Source: Nesterenkonia sp. LB17
GTDB taxonomy: Bacteria; Actinomycetota; Actinomycetes; Actinomycetales; Micrococcaceae
Assembly: GCF_022565915.1 (NCBI RefSeq)
Contig: NZ_JAJOYX010000001.1
Span: 682,001-746,000, forward strand
Length of the DNA: 64,000 bases
Reading direction: 5' to 3'
The notes beneath the pieces are model-generated. The model was not told the DNA's origin. It ran no database searches and was given only the letters and a program-made list of their open reading frames with translations. A program made the translations under genes and the position numbers. Positions 26,685 through 33,762 of the stretch are shown piece after piece; position 1 is the first letter of the stretch, and each line of letters begins with the position of its first letter.

Positions 26685-27890
26685 ATGAGCACCGATGAGA
26701 CGACTGCCGGGCCAGCGGCCCCGGCGCCGAAGAAATCCCCGGGCAAGACCGTGATCGCCGTGGTCGCCGCGACGGCACTGGCCGGGACGGCTGGCTTCGT
26801 GGTGGCGAACTCCACGGGAGATGACCCGGCAAGCGGCTCGTCCACCGCATCCGGGGCCACCGCATCCGGGGCCGCCGAGACCGGCGACGGCGAGACCGCC
26901 ACCACGGTCGTGGCCGTGGACATTCCGGGGGAGAATCGCGGGTTCGACGACGTCCACACCGATGAGCCGCTGGTCAGCACCGACTGGCTGGCTGAACGCC
27001 TCGATGAGGGAGACTTCCACGAGCAGGACATCGTGCTGCTGGACGTCTCGGAGGACCTGCCCAGTTCCGAGCTCACCCCATACGCCGAGGCGCACATCCC
27101 GCAGGCACAGTATGTGGAATGGTCTCAGGAGTTCACCGCGCCGAACACTCGTGAGTCCATCTCCGCCGAAGCGTTCACCGAGCTGGCCCAGTCGCTGGGC
27201 ATCAATGAGGACTCGACCGTGGTCCTCTACGGGGACAACAACAACTGGTTCGCCGCCTACGCCTCCTGGGTGTTCAACCTCTACGGCGTCGAAGACGTGG
27301 TGCTGCTCGACGGAGGTCTGCACAGATGGGAGCTCTATGACGAGCGCAAACTCGTCGAAGAGGTTCCCGCGGTTCCGGCGGGGAACTTCCAGGCCAGTCC
27401 GCAGAACCACGACATCCGCGCCTTCCAGCCTGAGGTGCTCGAGGTTGCGGAGCAGAACACCGAGGCCGACGGCGACGCCGTGGCCGCCGTCAACCTGGTC
27501 GACATCCGTTCGGCCGAGGAGCACGACGGCGAGGTCGGCGTGGACCCCGACATCTTCCAGGGCGAGGGCGCCGCGGTCTGGGGACACATCCCCGGCTCCG
27601 TGAACGTCACCTGGACCCAGATCGTCGACGAGGAGACCGGAGAGTTCCTCCCCGCCGAGGAGATCCGCAGCATCTACGAAGCGGCCGGGGTGGACTTCCA
27701 GAACCCGATCATCGCCTACTGCCGGATCGGGGAGTGCGCCTCCCACACCTGGTACGCGCTGAGCCAGATCCTCGGCGAAGACGTCGAGGTCTACGACGGC
27801 TCCTGGTCGGAATGGGGCAACAGCGTTGGGGTGCCGGTGGCGAACAGCTCCGGGCAGCGCGCCGGACTCTGGGGCCAGTCCGGAGACTGA
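26685..27890 (+). CDS. Membrane-anchored tandem-rhodanese sulfurtransferase
   Basis: A 401-residue protein with an N-terminal uncleaved anchor (KTVIAVVAATALAGTAGFVV, about residues 19-38), then an Ala/Ser/Gly-rich linker, then two rhodanese domains outside the membrane. In the first, the active-site position reads VLYGDNNNWFAAY, with no cysteine, so it is structural. The second has IAYCRIGECASHTWYAL with Cys in the loop, like thiosulfate sulfurtransferases (SseA-like). The start is the ATG with ribosome binding site GAGAGG; an in-frame codon 42 nt upstream is unlikely. Next comes the disrupted YeeE/YedE transporter gene, which suggests a joint role in thiosulfate or sulfane-sulfur handling. 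Confidence 0.88.
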   Translation: MSTDETTAGPAAPAPKKSPGKTVIAVVAATALAGTAGFVVANSTGDDPASGSSTASGATASGAAETGDGETATTVVAVDIPGENRGFDDVHTDEPLVSTDWLAERLDEGDFHEQDIVLLDVSEDLPSSELTPYAEAHIPQAQYVEWSQEFTAPNTRESISAEAFTELAQSLGINEDSTVVLYGDNNNWFAAYASWVFNLYGVEDVVLLDGGLHRWELYDERKLVEEVPAVPAGNFQASPQNHDIRAFQPEVLEVAEQNTEADGDAVAAVNLVDIRSAEEHDGEVGVDPDIFQGEGAAVWGHIPGSVNVTWTQIVDEETGEFLPAEEIRSIYEAAGVDFQNPIIAYCRIGECASHTWYALSQILGEDVEVYDGSWSEWGNSVGVPVANSSGQRAGLWGQSGD

Positions 27891-27906
27891 CCTCTGCCAC
27901 GTGACC

Positions 27907-27936
27907 TCTGAGCGTGGAACATCTGAGCGTGGAACA
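27907..27936 (+). repeat. 15-bp tandem duplication in the rhodanese-transporter gap
   Basis: Two perfect head-to-tail copies of tctgagcgtggaaca. Non-coding; 16 bp after the rhodanese stop. Confidence 0.9.
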
Positions 27937-27941
27937 TCTCA

Positions 27942-27973
27942 GGAACCGGGCCCGCCGCGGTGGGCCCGGTTCC
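27942..27973 (+). terminator. GC-rich hairpin between the rhodanese and transporter genes
   Basis: Inverted repeat with 12-bp arms ggaaccgggccc and gggcccggttcc and an 8-nt centre that can pair partly. It ends 7 nt before the ribosome binding site (aggaaggga, about 27981-27989) of the transporter gene. It could be a partial terminator or an mRNA processing/stability element setting different expression of the two genes. Confidence 0.6.
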
Positions 27974-27994
27974 CCTGTGCAGGAAGGGAACCTC

Positions 27995-28215
27995 ATGACC
28001 GTCGACGTCAGAGCAGACCGAGAGCTGGGCTGGACCCGTGCGGACACCGTCCGCACCACGATCGCGGTCGCAGTCGCAGCGGTGCTGCTGGGACTGGCCT
28101 GGTATCTCTCCGCCACGGAGGGGGAGGGGGCCGGTGGCTCCAACGCCGCCCTGATGCTGCTCGTCGGTGCAGGGCTGGGCATCCTGTTCGAGCGCGGCCG
28201 GTACTGCTTCTTCTG
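27995..28215 (+). pseudogene. 5' fragment of YeeE/YedE-family sulfur-compound transporter, interrupted by IS30-type element
   Basis: The ATG has a good ribosome binding site and encodes 73 residues: a basic N-terminus, a first membrane helix (IAVAVAAVLLGLAWYLSA), and a second ending in LGILFERGRYCFF, the first signature of YeeE/YedE (TsuA-like) thiosulfate transporters. Reading then enters the mobile element and stops at 28468 after 84 foreign codons. Joining base 28215 to base 31888 completes the split codon (tg + c = Cys) and gives CFFCVFRDLFEKHD in one frame with the 3' fragment, 413 codons in total. The insertion is therefore clean, and no other damage is visible. Confidence 0.92.
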
Positions 28216-28268
28216 GGTGGGCTCAACCGATCAGTGCACCGCCCTTGGCTTCGAGATTAGCGCGGACG
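28216..28268. repeat. Solo 53-bp IS30 end, direct repeat of 30634-30686
   Basis: Identical over 53 bp to the transposase-3' end of the complete IS30 copy at 30634-30686, in the same orientation. It contains the terminal inverted repeat and, on the minus strand, the last 11 or so codons and stop of the transposase. Identity ends abruptly at 28268/30686, so this is a remnant of a second IS30 copy or a duplicated end. Confidence 0.93.
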
Positions 28269-28493
28269 AGGCAGGACACTTTAATGGGCGCAACTTCTGG
28301 AACACAGACGCGCCGGTTCCTGCTGGGTTGAACGGCTGGGGGTGGAAGTCGTCCCACATCCAAGGAACTGAGACGGCTCTCAGGGCATCGCCAGACCACG
28401 TGACTTCCTTCGCCGCTGGTGCTCTGGCGACCTGGCACGGCTGGCCCCGGAGGCGGAGCGGTCGCTGAGACGGTTCGACCCCGAACCCCGCCG

Positions 28494-28499
28494 TACACT
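28494..28499 (+). promoter_or_regulatory. -10 box of a leaderless promoter for the passenger hydrolase
   Basis: TACACT, exactly 6 nt before the ATG at 28506. The -35 is weak (possibly ttcgac). The 225 bp between the solo IS end and this box show no gene. Confidence 0.5.
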
Positions 28500-28505
28500 G
28501 ATCGG

Positions 28506-29288
28506 ATGAGTCTTCACCATGTCCGAAGAGGCAACGGAAGCCCCCTACTGCTGGTGCACGGCCTCGGGGCTGGTTGGCACTCCTGGGATCCGATCATCGA
28601 CGCCTTGGCCGAGCACCGTGAGATCATCGCGGTCGACCTACCCGGATTCGGCCAGACACCGCCGCTACCAGGCGAGGTGTCGATCGCCACACTTGCCGAT
28701 TCGGTGGCGCAATTCATCGGCGAGCAGGGCCTGGACGGTGTGGCCACTGCCGGGCAGTCGATGGGTGGACGGATCGTGCTTGAGCTCGCCAGACGCGGAG
28801 TCGGTGGTGACACCGTGGCATTGGACCCTGGGGGCTTCTGGAGCGACCGCGAGCTGGCGGTCTTTGGCTATACACTTCGACCCTCGATCGCCCTGGTCCG
28901 TGCTTTGCGCGGCGTCCTGCCGACACTGTTGGGCAATCGCGTCAGTCGGACCGCGCTGCTCGCGCAGTTCTCAGCCCACCCGTGGTCGCTGACGCAGCAG
29001 ACGGTGCTGCCCGACCTGCTCGGGTTGGCCGATGCTCCAGCGACGGATGCAGCGCTGGACGCGCTCACGAAGGGGCCCAAGCAGCAGGGCGCTTCGCTCG
29101 GGAAGGTTCCCGGTCGCGTCACCATCGGGTGGGGACGTCGAGACCTCGTCACCGTTCCGCGGCAGGCCCATCGCGCTGTTGCGGCGTTCCCCGATGCGAC
29201 CCTGCACTGGTTCCCCCGGTGCGGACACTTCCCGCAATGGGACGCGCCGCACGAGGCAGTGGAGCTCATCCTGACCGGTACTCACTGA
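28506..29288 (+). CDS. Alpha/beta hydrolase (passenger gene)
   Basis: A 260-residue alpha/beta-hydrolase-fold protein. The oxyanion motif is VHGLGAGWHSWDPI, the nucleophile elbow AGQSMGGRIV gives Ser near residue 84, the acid is Asp in WGRRDLVTVP and the base His in RCGHFPQWDAPHE. It has no signal peptide, so it is probably cytoplasmic. Substrate unknown; relatives include esterases, lactonases and C-C hydrolases. It is the only plus-strand gene among the passengers and has its own leaderless-type promoter. It lies inside the IS30 composite and is therefore an acquired gene. Confidence 0.85.
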   Translation: MSLHHVRRGNGSPLLLVHGLGAGWHSWDPIIDALAEHREIIAVDLPGFGQTPPLPGEVSIATLADSVAQFIGEQGLDGVATAGQSMGGRIVLELARRGVGGDTVALDPGGFWSDRELAVFGYTLRPSIALVRALRGVLPTLLGNRVSRTALLAQFSAHPWSLTQQTVLPDLLGLADAPATDAALDALTKGPKQQGASLGKVPGRVTIGWGRRDLVTVPRQAHRAVAAFPDATLHWFPRCGHFPQWDAPHEAVELILTGTH

Positions 29289-29437
29289 CACATGCTCGAA
29301 CCACCTCCATCGACGCTGCGCGCGCATCCGCGGCCGAACTCGAAGAAAAGGTGGTCGCCGCCTCCTTCAGACAGGAGGGGCGTATCATCACCTTTTACCA
29401 ATCTGAGTCGACGGGTAACGAGGCAAAGAGGATTCGT

Positions 29438-29464
29438 GTCTCATTAACCTTAGGTTGATGAGAC
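29438..29464. repeat. Inverted repeat in the passenger intergenic region
   Basis: Arms gtctcattaacc (29438-29449) and ggttgatgagac (29453-29464) match at 11 of 12 positions around tta. It sits in the 292-bp gap 29289-29580 between two converging genes, which holds no supported ORF. It may be a bidirectional terminator or an old element end. Confidence 0.7.
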
Positions 29465-29580
29465 GTCAACGTTAGTCGTGGGACCACGATGAATGGCGCG
29501 ATAAGGGCCCCTAGAGCCAGCTCTCCGAGAGTGATTCGGATGACGAGAAACTGTGGCTTGGTCAGGCGTGGACCCTTCTT

Positions 29581-29898
29581 CTAGTTCTGCGGCCGAGCGG
29601 CGGAAGGGTTCTCTGGTTCATCCACGGGAGACCCTTTGCCGGTGTCCTTGGCTCTCATTGCAGGTGCTTTCCGTACCTCTTTAGTGGTGGGTTCGTGGTT
29701 CTCCCGGCGCAGCAGGTCGCCAGGTTCACAGTCGAGGGCTTCGCAGAGTGCTTCCAGGGTGGAGAACCTGATGGCCCGAGCATGATTGTTCTTCAATATC
29801 GAGATGTTGGCAGGAGTGATTCCGACCTTCTCGGCCAACTCGCCCACTGACATTTGGCGTTCGGCGAGCATGACATCGATGGCGACCCTGATGGCCAT
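29581..29898 (-). CDS. XRE-family helix-turn-helix regulator (passenger gene)
   Basis: A 105-residue protein. The first 70 residues are a Cro/CI-type helix-turn-helix of the YozG-like group (VAIDVMLAERQMSVGELAEK, VGITPANISILKNNHARAIR, FSTLEALCEALDCEPGDLL); the rest is a polar, probably disordered tail. The ATG overlaps the DUF2975 stop by 1 nt (TGATG), so the two are co-translated. DUF2975 membrane protein plus small XRE regulator is a recurrent gene pair in Gram-positive genomes; the role is unknown, and autoregulation of the pair is likely but not shown. Confidence 0.88.
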   Translation of the reverse strand: MAIRVAIDVMLAERQMSVGELAEKVGITPANISILKNNHARAIRFSTLEALCEALDCEPGDLLRRENHEPTTKEVRKAPAMRAKDTGKGSPVDEPENPSAARPQN

Positions 29899-30374
29899 CA
29901 GACGACCCCCGCCAGTTCGCTGCGGTAGTCGATCGCCTGGGCCAACAGGCCGCGCATGACCGCGAGAAGCAACAAGAGTGACACTCCCAGTGCCACGGCG
30001 CCACCCAGCCCGAGCAGCGCCGGAGGACCGCCGACCTGGACAATGAATATCAGGTGGACGAAAACCGATGCGGCCAATGCGGTGGAGACGATCAGCGCAA
30101 CGATGATGACGTTGACCCATTTCAACGCAGACCTATCGAAGATCCGGTCCTTCGACACCATCGATGCGAGGCGCCACGTAGCGACCAACCCGACTTGGAC
30201 TCCCACGATGGCGGCGATCGCGAGAATCGCGTAGGACATGGTCAGCGGTTCAATCTCAGGAAACACCTCTCCGGCACTTCGTGCGTTGACAGGGATCGCC
30301 ACCTGGACGATGAGACTTCCCAGCAGCAGAAGGCCTATAGCAGCTCGTAGCGCGGTCGAGTAAAGAGTAGACAT
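29898..30374 (-). CDS. DUF2975 membrane protein (passenger gene)
   Basis: A 158-residue protein with four predicted membrane segments: about 10-28 (AIGLLLLGSLIVQVAIPV), 47-66 (YAILAIAAIVGVQVGLVATW), 88-110 (VNVIIVALIVSTALAASVFV) and 122-145. Between helices 2 and 3 is the family-like MVSKDRIFDRSALKWVNVI. It is transcribed leftwards from a good promoter with the XRE gene behind it. A membrane sensor-plus-regulator module is an attractive but unproven reading. Confidence 0.82.
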   Translation of the reverse strand: MSTLYSTALRAAIGLLLLGSLIVQVAIPVNARSAGEVFPEIEPLTMSYAILAIAAIVGVQVGLVATWRLASMVSKDRIFDRSALKWVNVIIVALIVSTALAASVFVHLIFIVQVGGPPALLGLGGAVALGVSLLLLLAVMRGLLAQAIDYRSELAGVV

Positions 30375-30380
30375 ATATTG

Positions 30381-30409
30381 AGTATCAGGCGATTCATATT
30401 GTTAGTCAA
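30381..30409 (-). promoter_or_regulatory. Promoter of the DUF2975-XRE pair
   Basis: On the minus strand TTGACT (30404-30409), a 17-bp spacer and GATACT (30381-30386), which ends 6 nt before the DUF2975 ATG at 30374: a near-consensus housekeeping promoter for a leaderless mRNA. Two caatat copies flank the core and could be a repressor site. The rest of 30410-30633 holds no supported gene. Confidence 0.7.
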
Positions 30410-30633
30410 TAGAGGGAGGTTTCGCGCTAATGGTGTCCTGGTCGCGAGTTTCGATCTTGGGCGGACAGTAGGGGTTTCAGCGTCATCGCCCTGTGATGGG
30501 TTCTCCGCGGACTCGCACGGTGGAATCGTGGCGGTCGTTGCGACAGTGCCATCCTTCTTGCTGGCTGTGACTGTGGAGAACCGCTTCACGTGGGTCGAGA
30601 TTCAACGCCTCTCGACCTGTCTCAAGTATCTGT

Positions 30634-31885
30634 GGTGGGCTCAACCGATCAGTGCACCGCCCTTGGCTTCGAGATTAGCGCGGACGCACCCTGATCGACA
30701 TGCCAAGTCCTGATGAGGTCGTTCGAACTGGACCAATCCAGGACATGTCGAGGTCGATCATTGAGTCGTCCGGCGATCTCGTTGAGCTCGTCAGGAGTGA
30801 AGCGTCGAAGATCAGATCCTTTGATGAGGTATTGCCGCAGCAACCGGTTGGTGTTCTCGTTCGACCCCCGTTGCCATGGACTCCCCGGGGCGCAGAAGTA
30901 AACATCCATGCTCAGATCCTTGGAGAGCTGCGCATGCTCTGCCATTTCCCGACCTCGGTCCCACGTCAATGACCGGCGCACCTCCTCGGGAATCTCACCC
31001 AGAGCAGCTGTGAGCGCGAGCCTCACAGCGTCGGCCTTGTACCCGTTCGGCAGCGGGACGATCTTCAAGAACCGGGTACTTCGTTCCACCAGAGTCGCGA
31101 CCACCGAAGGCCGTTTCCCCATCACAAGGTCACCCTCCCAGTGCCCGACTTCAACACGGTTCTCGACTGATGCGGGACGGGCACTGATGGGCACCATGTT
31201 CTTCAGGCGACCACGCCCCGATGGTTGGACGCGTCGCCGCGGCCGACGAACGGTGCGCCCAGACCGTAAATGCTGGGATGTGCCTCGATCGAGTTCACGC
31301 CGATAGACGTAGTAGATCGACCGGTAGATCGCCTCGTGCGATAGCCGCATGCTCTGATCATCGGGGTAGGCCTTCTTCAGCCAGGCAGAGATCTGTTCTG
31401 GAGACCAGTCCAGTTCCAGCTTCGCTCTGACCACCTGCAATAGTGCGGGCTTTTCCCTGAGCCTGGTGACTTTCGGTCGTTTCACTCGAATACCCTGCGG
31501 CGTGCTCGGCCGCAGCGGCGCGATAGGCCAGGCGCCCGCCGTTCCTTGTGAGTTCTCTGGAGATGGTGGAATGCGGACGGTTCAGGGCCGCTGCGATTTT
31601 GCGTAGCGACCAACCAGCGGCGATTCCTCTCGAGATCTCTTCGCGCTCGTCGTGGGCGAGGTGCCGGCGGTCTCGTTGAGACGGCTTCGGTCTGATGCCT
31701 CCGTGACTTCGGAGGAAGTATTGGATGACGTGGGCGCGTTGCCCAACCCTGTCAGCGACTCGTTGGAAGGACTCGCCCTCTCGCCAACCGTCCCAGATGG
31801 CCTGCTGTTGCTCTGGTGTGAACTCCATGCGCACCTCCACCACTCATTTTGCCGAGTAGCGGTGCATTCACCGGTTGAGGCCACC
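30634..31885 (-). mobile_element. IS30-family insertion sequence, full-length copy
   Basis: 1252 bp bounded by the terminal inverted repeats at 30634-30658 and 31861-31885, in the size range of IS30-family elements. It carries one transposase gene on the minus strand, read from the right end to the left end. Its left end duplicates the 53-bp segment at 28216-28268. Inside the composite this copy has no separate target duplication of its own on the left. Confidence 0.9.
30649..31828 (-). pseudogene. IS30-family transposase, split by a one-base frameshift
   Basis: The N-terminal part (from ATG 31828, ribosome binding site GGAGG) encodes MEFTPEQQQAIWDGWREGES and the IS30 helix-turn-helix region (AAALNRPHSTISRELTRNGG). 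The frame then shifts at the ggg at 31493-31495; skipping one base continues in the C-terminal frame (RVKRPKVTRL) to the stop at 30649. That frame holds the DDE residues: Asp in VGHWEGDLVMG, Asp in TWDRGREM, Glu in SPWQRGSNENTNRLLRQYL. Corrected length would be 392 residues, normal for the family. It could be a mutation or a programmed +1 frameshift; programmed shifting is not usual in IS30. Confidence 0.88.
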
Positions 31886-31887
31886 TG

Positions 31888-32908
31888 CGTATTCCGAGAC
31901 CTCTTCGAGAAGCATGACAGCAGAGGGATGTACGCGATCCTGGTCTCGATCGCTGTCGGCACGATCGGCTACGCGGTGATCTTCTCCACCCGGATTCCCA
32001 CGCCCACCGCGGACAACGTGCCGACGGACGCGCATATCGCCCCGGTCTCGCTGGCGCTGGTCATCGCCGGACTCTCCTTCGGGCTGGGCATGGTGATCTC
32101 CGGGGGCTGCATCGCCGGGCACCCGTACCGTCTCCCGGAGGGTCACCTGCGGTCCATACCGGCCCTGCTCGGCGTCGTCCTGGGCTTCGGTCTCGGGTTC
32201 CTCAGCTGGGACACCATGTACTCCCGGTTCATCCTCGGCTCCCCGGCCACCTGGCTGGCGGCGGACAACGGGTACGCGCTCGCGGTACTGCTGCAGCTCG
32301 GCGTGCTGGTGTGCCTGGGTGTCTGGCTGCTGCGCTGGAACCCGCCGGTCCAAGGTCGAGGCGACCGGACGGTGGACGCCACCGAAGTTCGACGGCTCGT
32401 GTTCTTCAAGCGCTGGCCGGCGCTGTTCACCGGCTCCAGTGTCGGAATCCTGGCGATTCTGGCCTACTACAAGGACCAGCCGCTGGGGGTCACCCAGCAG
32501 ATCTCCTCGATGACCCGGACGTCCATGACCGAGGCCGGCTGGATGGAGCGCCTCATGCCGGGGCTCGACGAGCGCCTGGCCGGATGCGTGGCCATCATGG
32601 TCGACACCATCACCACCAACGGCTGGCTGATCGTCGGGATCGTATTGGCTTCGCTGGCCGTGGCGCTGCCGGGTCGGTGCGTGCGGCTCGAGAAGACCAC
32701 GGCGTTCAACTCGGTCACCGCCCTCGGCGGAGGGGTGCTGCTGGGGTGGGGTGCGATGATCGGGCTGGGCTGCACCATCGGGGTCCTGCTCTCCGGGACG
32801 CAGGCGCTCGCGCTCTCCGGATGGGTGTTCGGCGCGGCGATGGTCCTCGCGGCCGGCCTGGGGTTCCGCTTCGGCCTGCACCGGAAGGCTGCGCCGGGGG
32901 TGTTCTGA
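31888..32908 (+). pseudogene. 3' fragment of the interrupted YeeE/YedE-family transporter
   Basis: The fragment encodes the remaining 340 residues: VFRDLFEKHDSRGMYAILVS, many membrane helices, and the family glycine/cysteine signatures GLGMVISGGCIAGHPYR (about residue 138 of the joined protein) and MIGLGCTIGVLLSGTQALAL near the end. YeeE/YedE proteins import thiosulfate or related sulfur compounds through conserved cysteines. In its present state it has no promoter or start of its own; an ATG at 31929 could begin a truncated product. It converges with plsC, whose stop is 27 bp away. Confidence 0.92.
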
Positions 32909-32935
32909 GCGCCCCGGGATGTGGGCGTGCCTCGC

Positions 32936-33739
32936 CTAGTCGGCGGACGGGTCCACGGTGCGGCGCCCGCTGTGGTGGCGCAGCGCCTTGCGCGCCGCCT
33001 TCGCGTCGGCCTTCTCCGCCTCCAGCTGACGCTTCACATCCGAGGCGTACACATCGACGTATTCCTGGCCAGAGAGCCGCATGATCCGGTACATGATCTC
33101 GTCGGCCACGGCGCGCTGGGCGAAGCGATCCTCGGCGTTGTCGTAGTACGACTCGAAGGTCATCGGTTCGCCCACGATCATCCCCACCCGGCCCAGCCGG
33201 GGGATGTTCTTCCCGATCGGCTGGACCTTGTCGGTGCCGATCAGGGCGATCGGGATCACCGGAGCGCGGGTGTTCAGCGCCAGCCGCGCGATGCCGAGCT
33301 TGCCGCGGTAGAGCCGCCCGTCCGGGCTGCGCGTGCCCTCGGGGTAGATGCCCAGCACCTCTCCGTCGCGCAGCGCCTGCTCCCCGGCGTTCAGCGAGTC
33401 CTGGCTGGCCTTGCCGCCTGAGCGGTCCATCGGGATCTGGCCCGAGAGGTCGAAGAACTTCCGCATCCCCCACCCGTAGGCGCCCTGTCTGCCCCAGTAG
33501 TCGTCCTTCGCCATGAAGTGCACCTGCCGAGGCACCTTCACCGGCATGAACACCGAATCGGAGAAGGACATGTGGTTCGACGCCAGGATCGCCGGACCTT
33601 CGCTGGGGATGTTGTGCAGGCCGCGGACCCAGGGGCGGAACACCGTGTTGACCACCGGGGCCACGACGAATTTCTTGGCGACGCTGTAGAACGACACGGT
33701 GGGAGGGGGTCCTTTCAGGCGGCTGAGCTTGGAGACCAC
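32936..33739 (-). CDS. 1-acyl-sn-glycerol-3-phosphate acyltransferase (PlsC family)
   Basis: A 267-residue acyltransferase with block I NHMSFSDSVFMP (NHx4D), the substrate region MAKDDYWG, block III YPEGTRSPDGRLYRGKLGIA and block IV PVIPIALIGTDKVQPIGKN. It acylates lysophosphatidate to phosphatidate on the membrane inner face. The C-terminal 30 residues are basic (KADAKAARKALRHHSGRR). The GTG at 33739 is used; a second in-frame GTG at 33697 (TVSFYSVAKKF) aligns better with homologues and may be the real start. It diverges from the next gene with 23 bp between starts. Confidence 0.88.
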   Translation of the reverse strand: MVSKLSRLKGPPPTVSFYSVAKKFVVAPVVNTVFRPWVRGLHNIPSEGPAILASNHMSFSDSVFMPVKVPRQVHFMAKDDYWGRQGAYGWGMRKFFDLSGQIPMDRSGGKASQDSLNAGEQALRDGEVLGIYPEGTRSPDGRLYRGKLGIARLALNTRAPVIPIALIGTDKVQPIGKNIPRLGRVGMIVGEPMTFESYYDNAEDRFAQRAVADEIMYRIMRLSGQEYVDVYASDVKRQLEAEKADAKAARKALRHHSGRRTVDPSAD

Positions 33740-33750
33740 TGTAGAGGCAA

Positions 33751-33756
33751 TAGAGT
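33751..33756 (+). promoter_or_regulatory. -10 box of a leaderless-type promoter for the esterase gene
   Basis: TAGAGT, exactly 6 nt before the ATG at 33763. The six intervening bases (gaagga) also resemble a ribosome binding site but are too close to act as a usual one. Confidence 0.5.
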
Positions 33757-33762
33757 GAAGGA

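Larger units (their letters stand above)
28216..31885. mobile_element. IS30-type composite element (3670 bp) inserted in the YeeE/YedE gene
   Basis: The outer ends are inverted repeats: 28216-28240 and 31861-31885 match at 21 of 25 positions (both begin ggtgg and contain ctcaaccg). Flanks are tg at 28214-28215 and tg at 31886-31887, a 2-bp target duplication (or ctg, if the right end is placed 1 bp inward), as expected for IS30-family elements. Contents from left: 53-bp solo IS30 end, alpha/beta hydrolase, XRE regulator and DUF2975 gene (minus strand), then a full IS30 copy. Removing it restores the host gene exactly. The unit may have moved by one IS30 transposase acting on a distant second end. 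Confidence 0.88.

Noticed and set aside
28223-28498. 91-residue minus-strand ORF next to the solo IS end
   Set aside because: It reads through the IS30 end in the wrong frame and has no ribosome binding site; a by-product of the insertion.
30378-30713. 111-residue plus-strand ORF between the DUF2975 gene and the IS30 copy
   Set aside because: Overlaps the DUF2975 promoter, crosses the IS end, has no ribosome binding site and no recognisable family.
26368-32908. Genomic island integrated at tRNA-Leu
   Set aside because: No integrase and no duplicated tRNA 3' end were found; the mobile DNA is limited to the IS30 composite inside the transporter gene.
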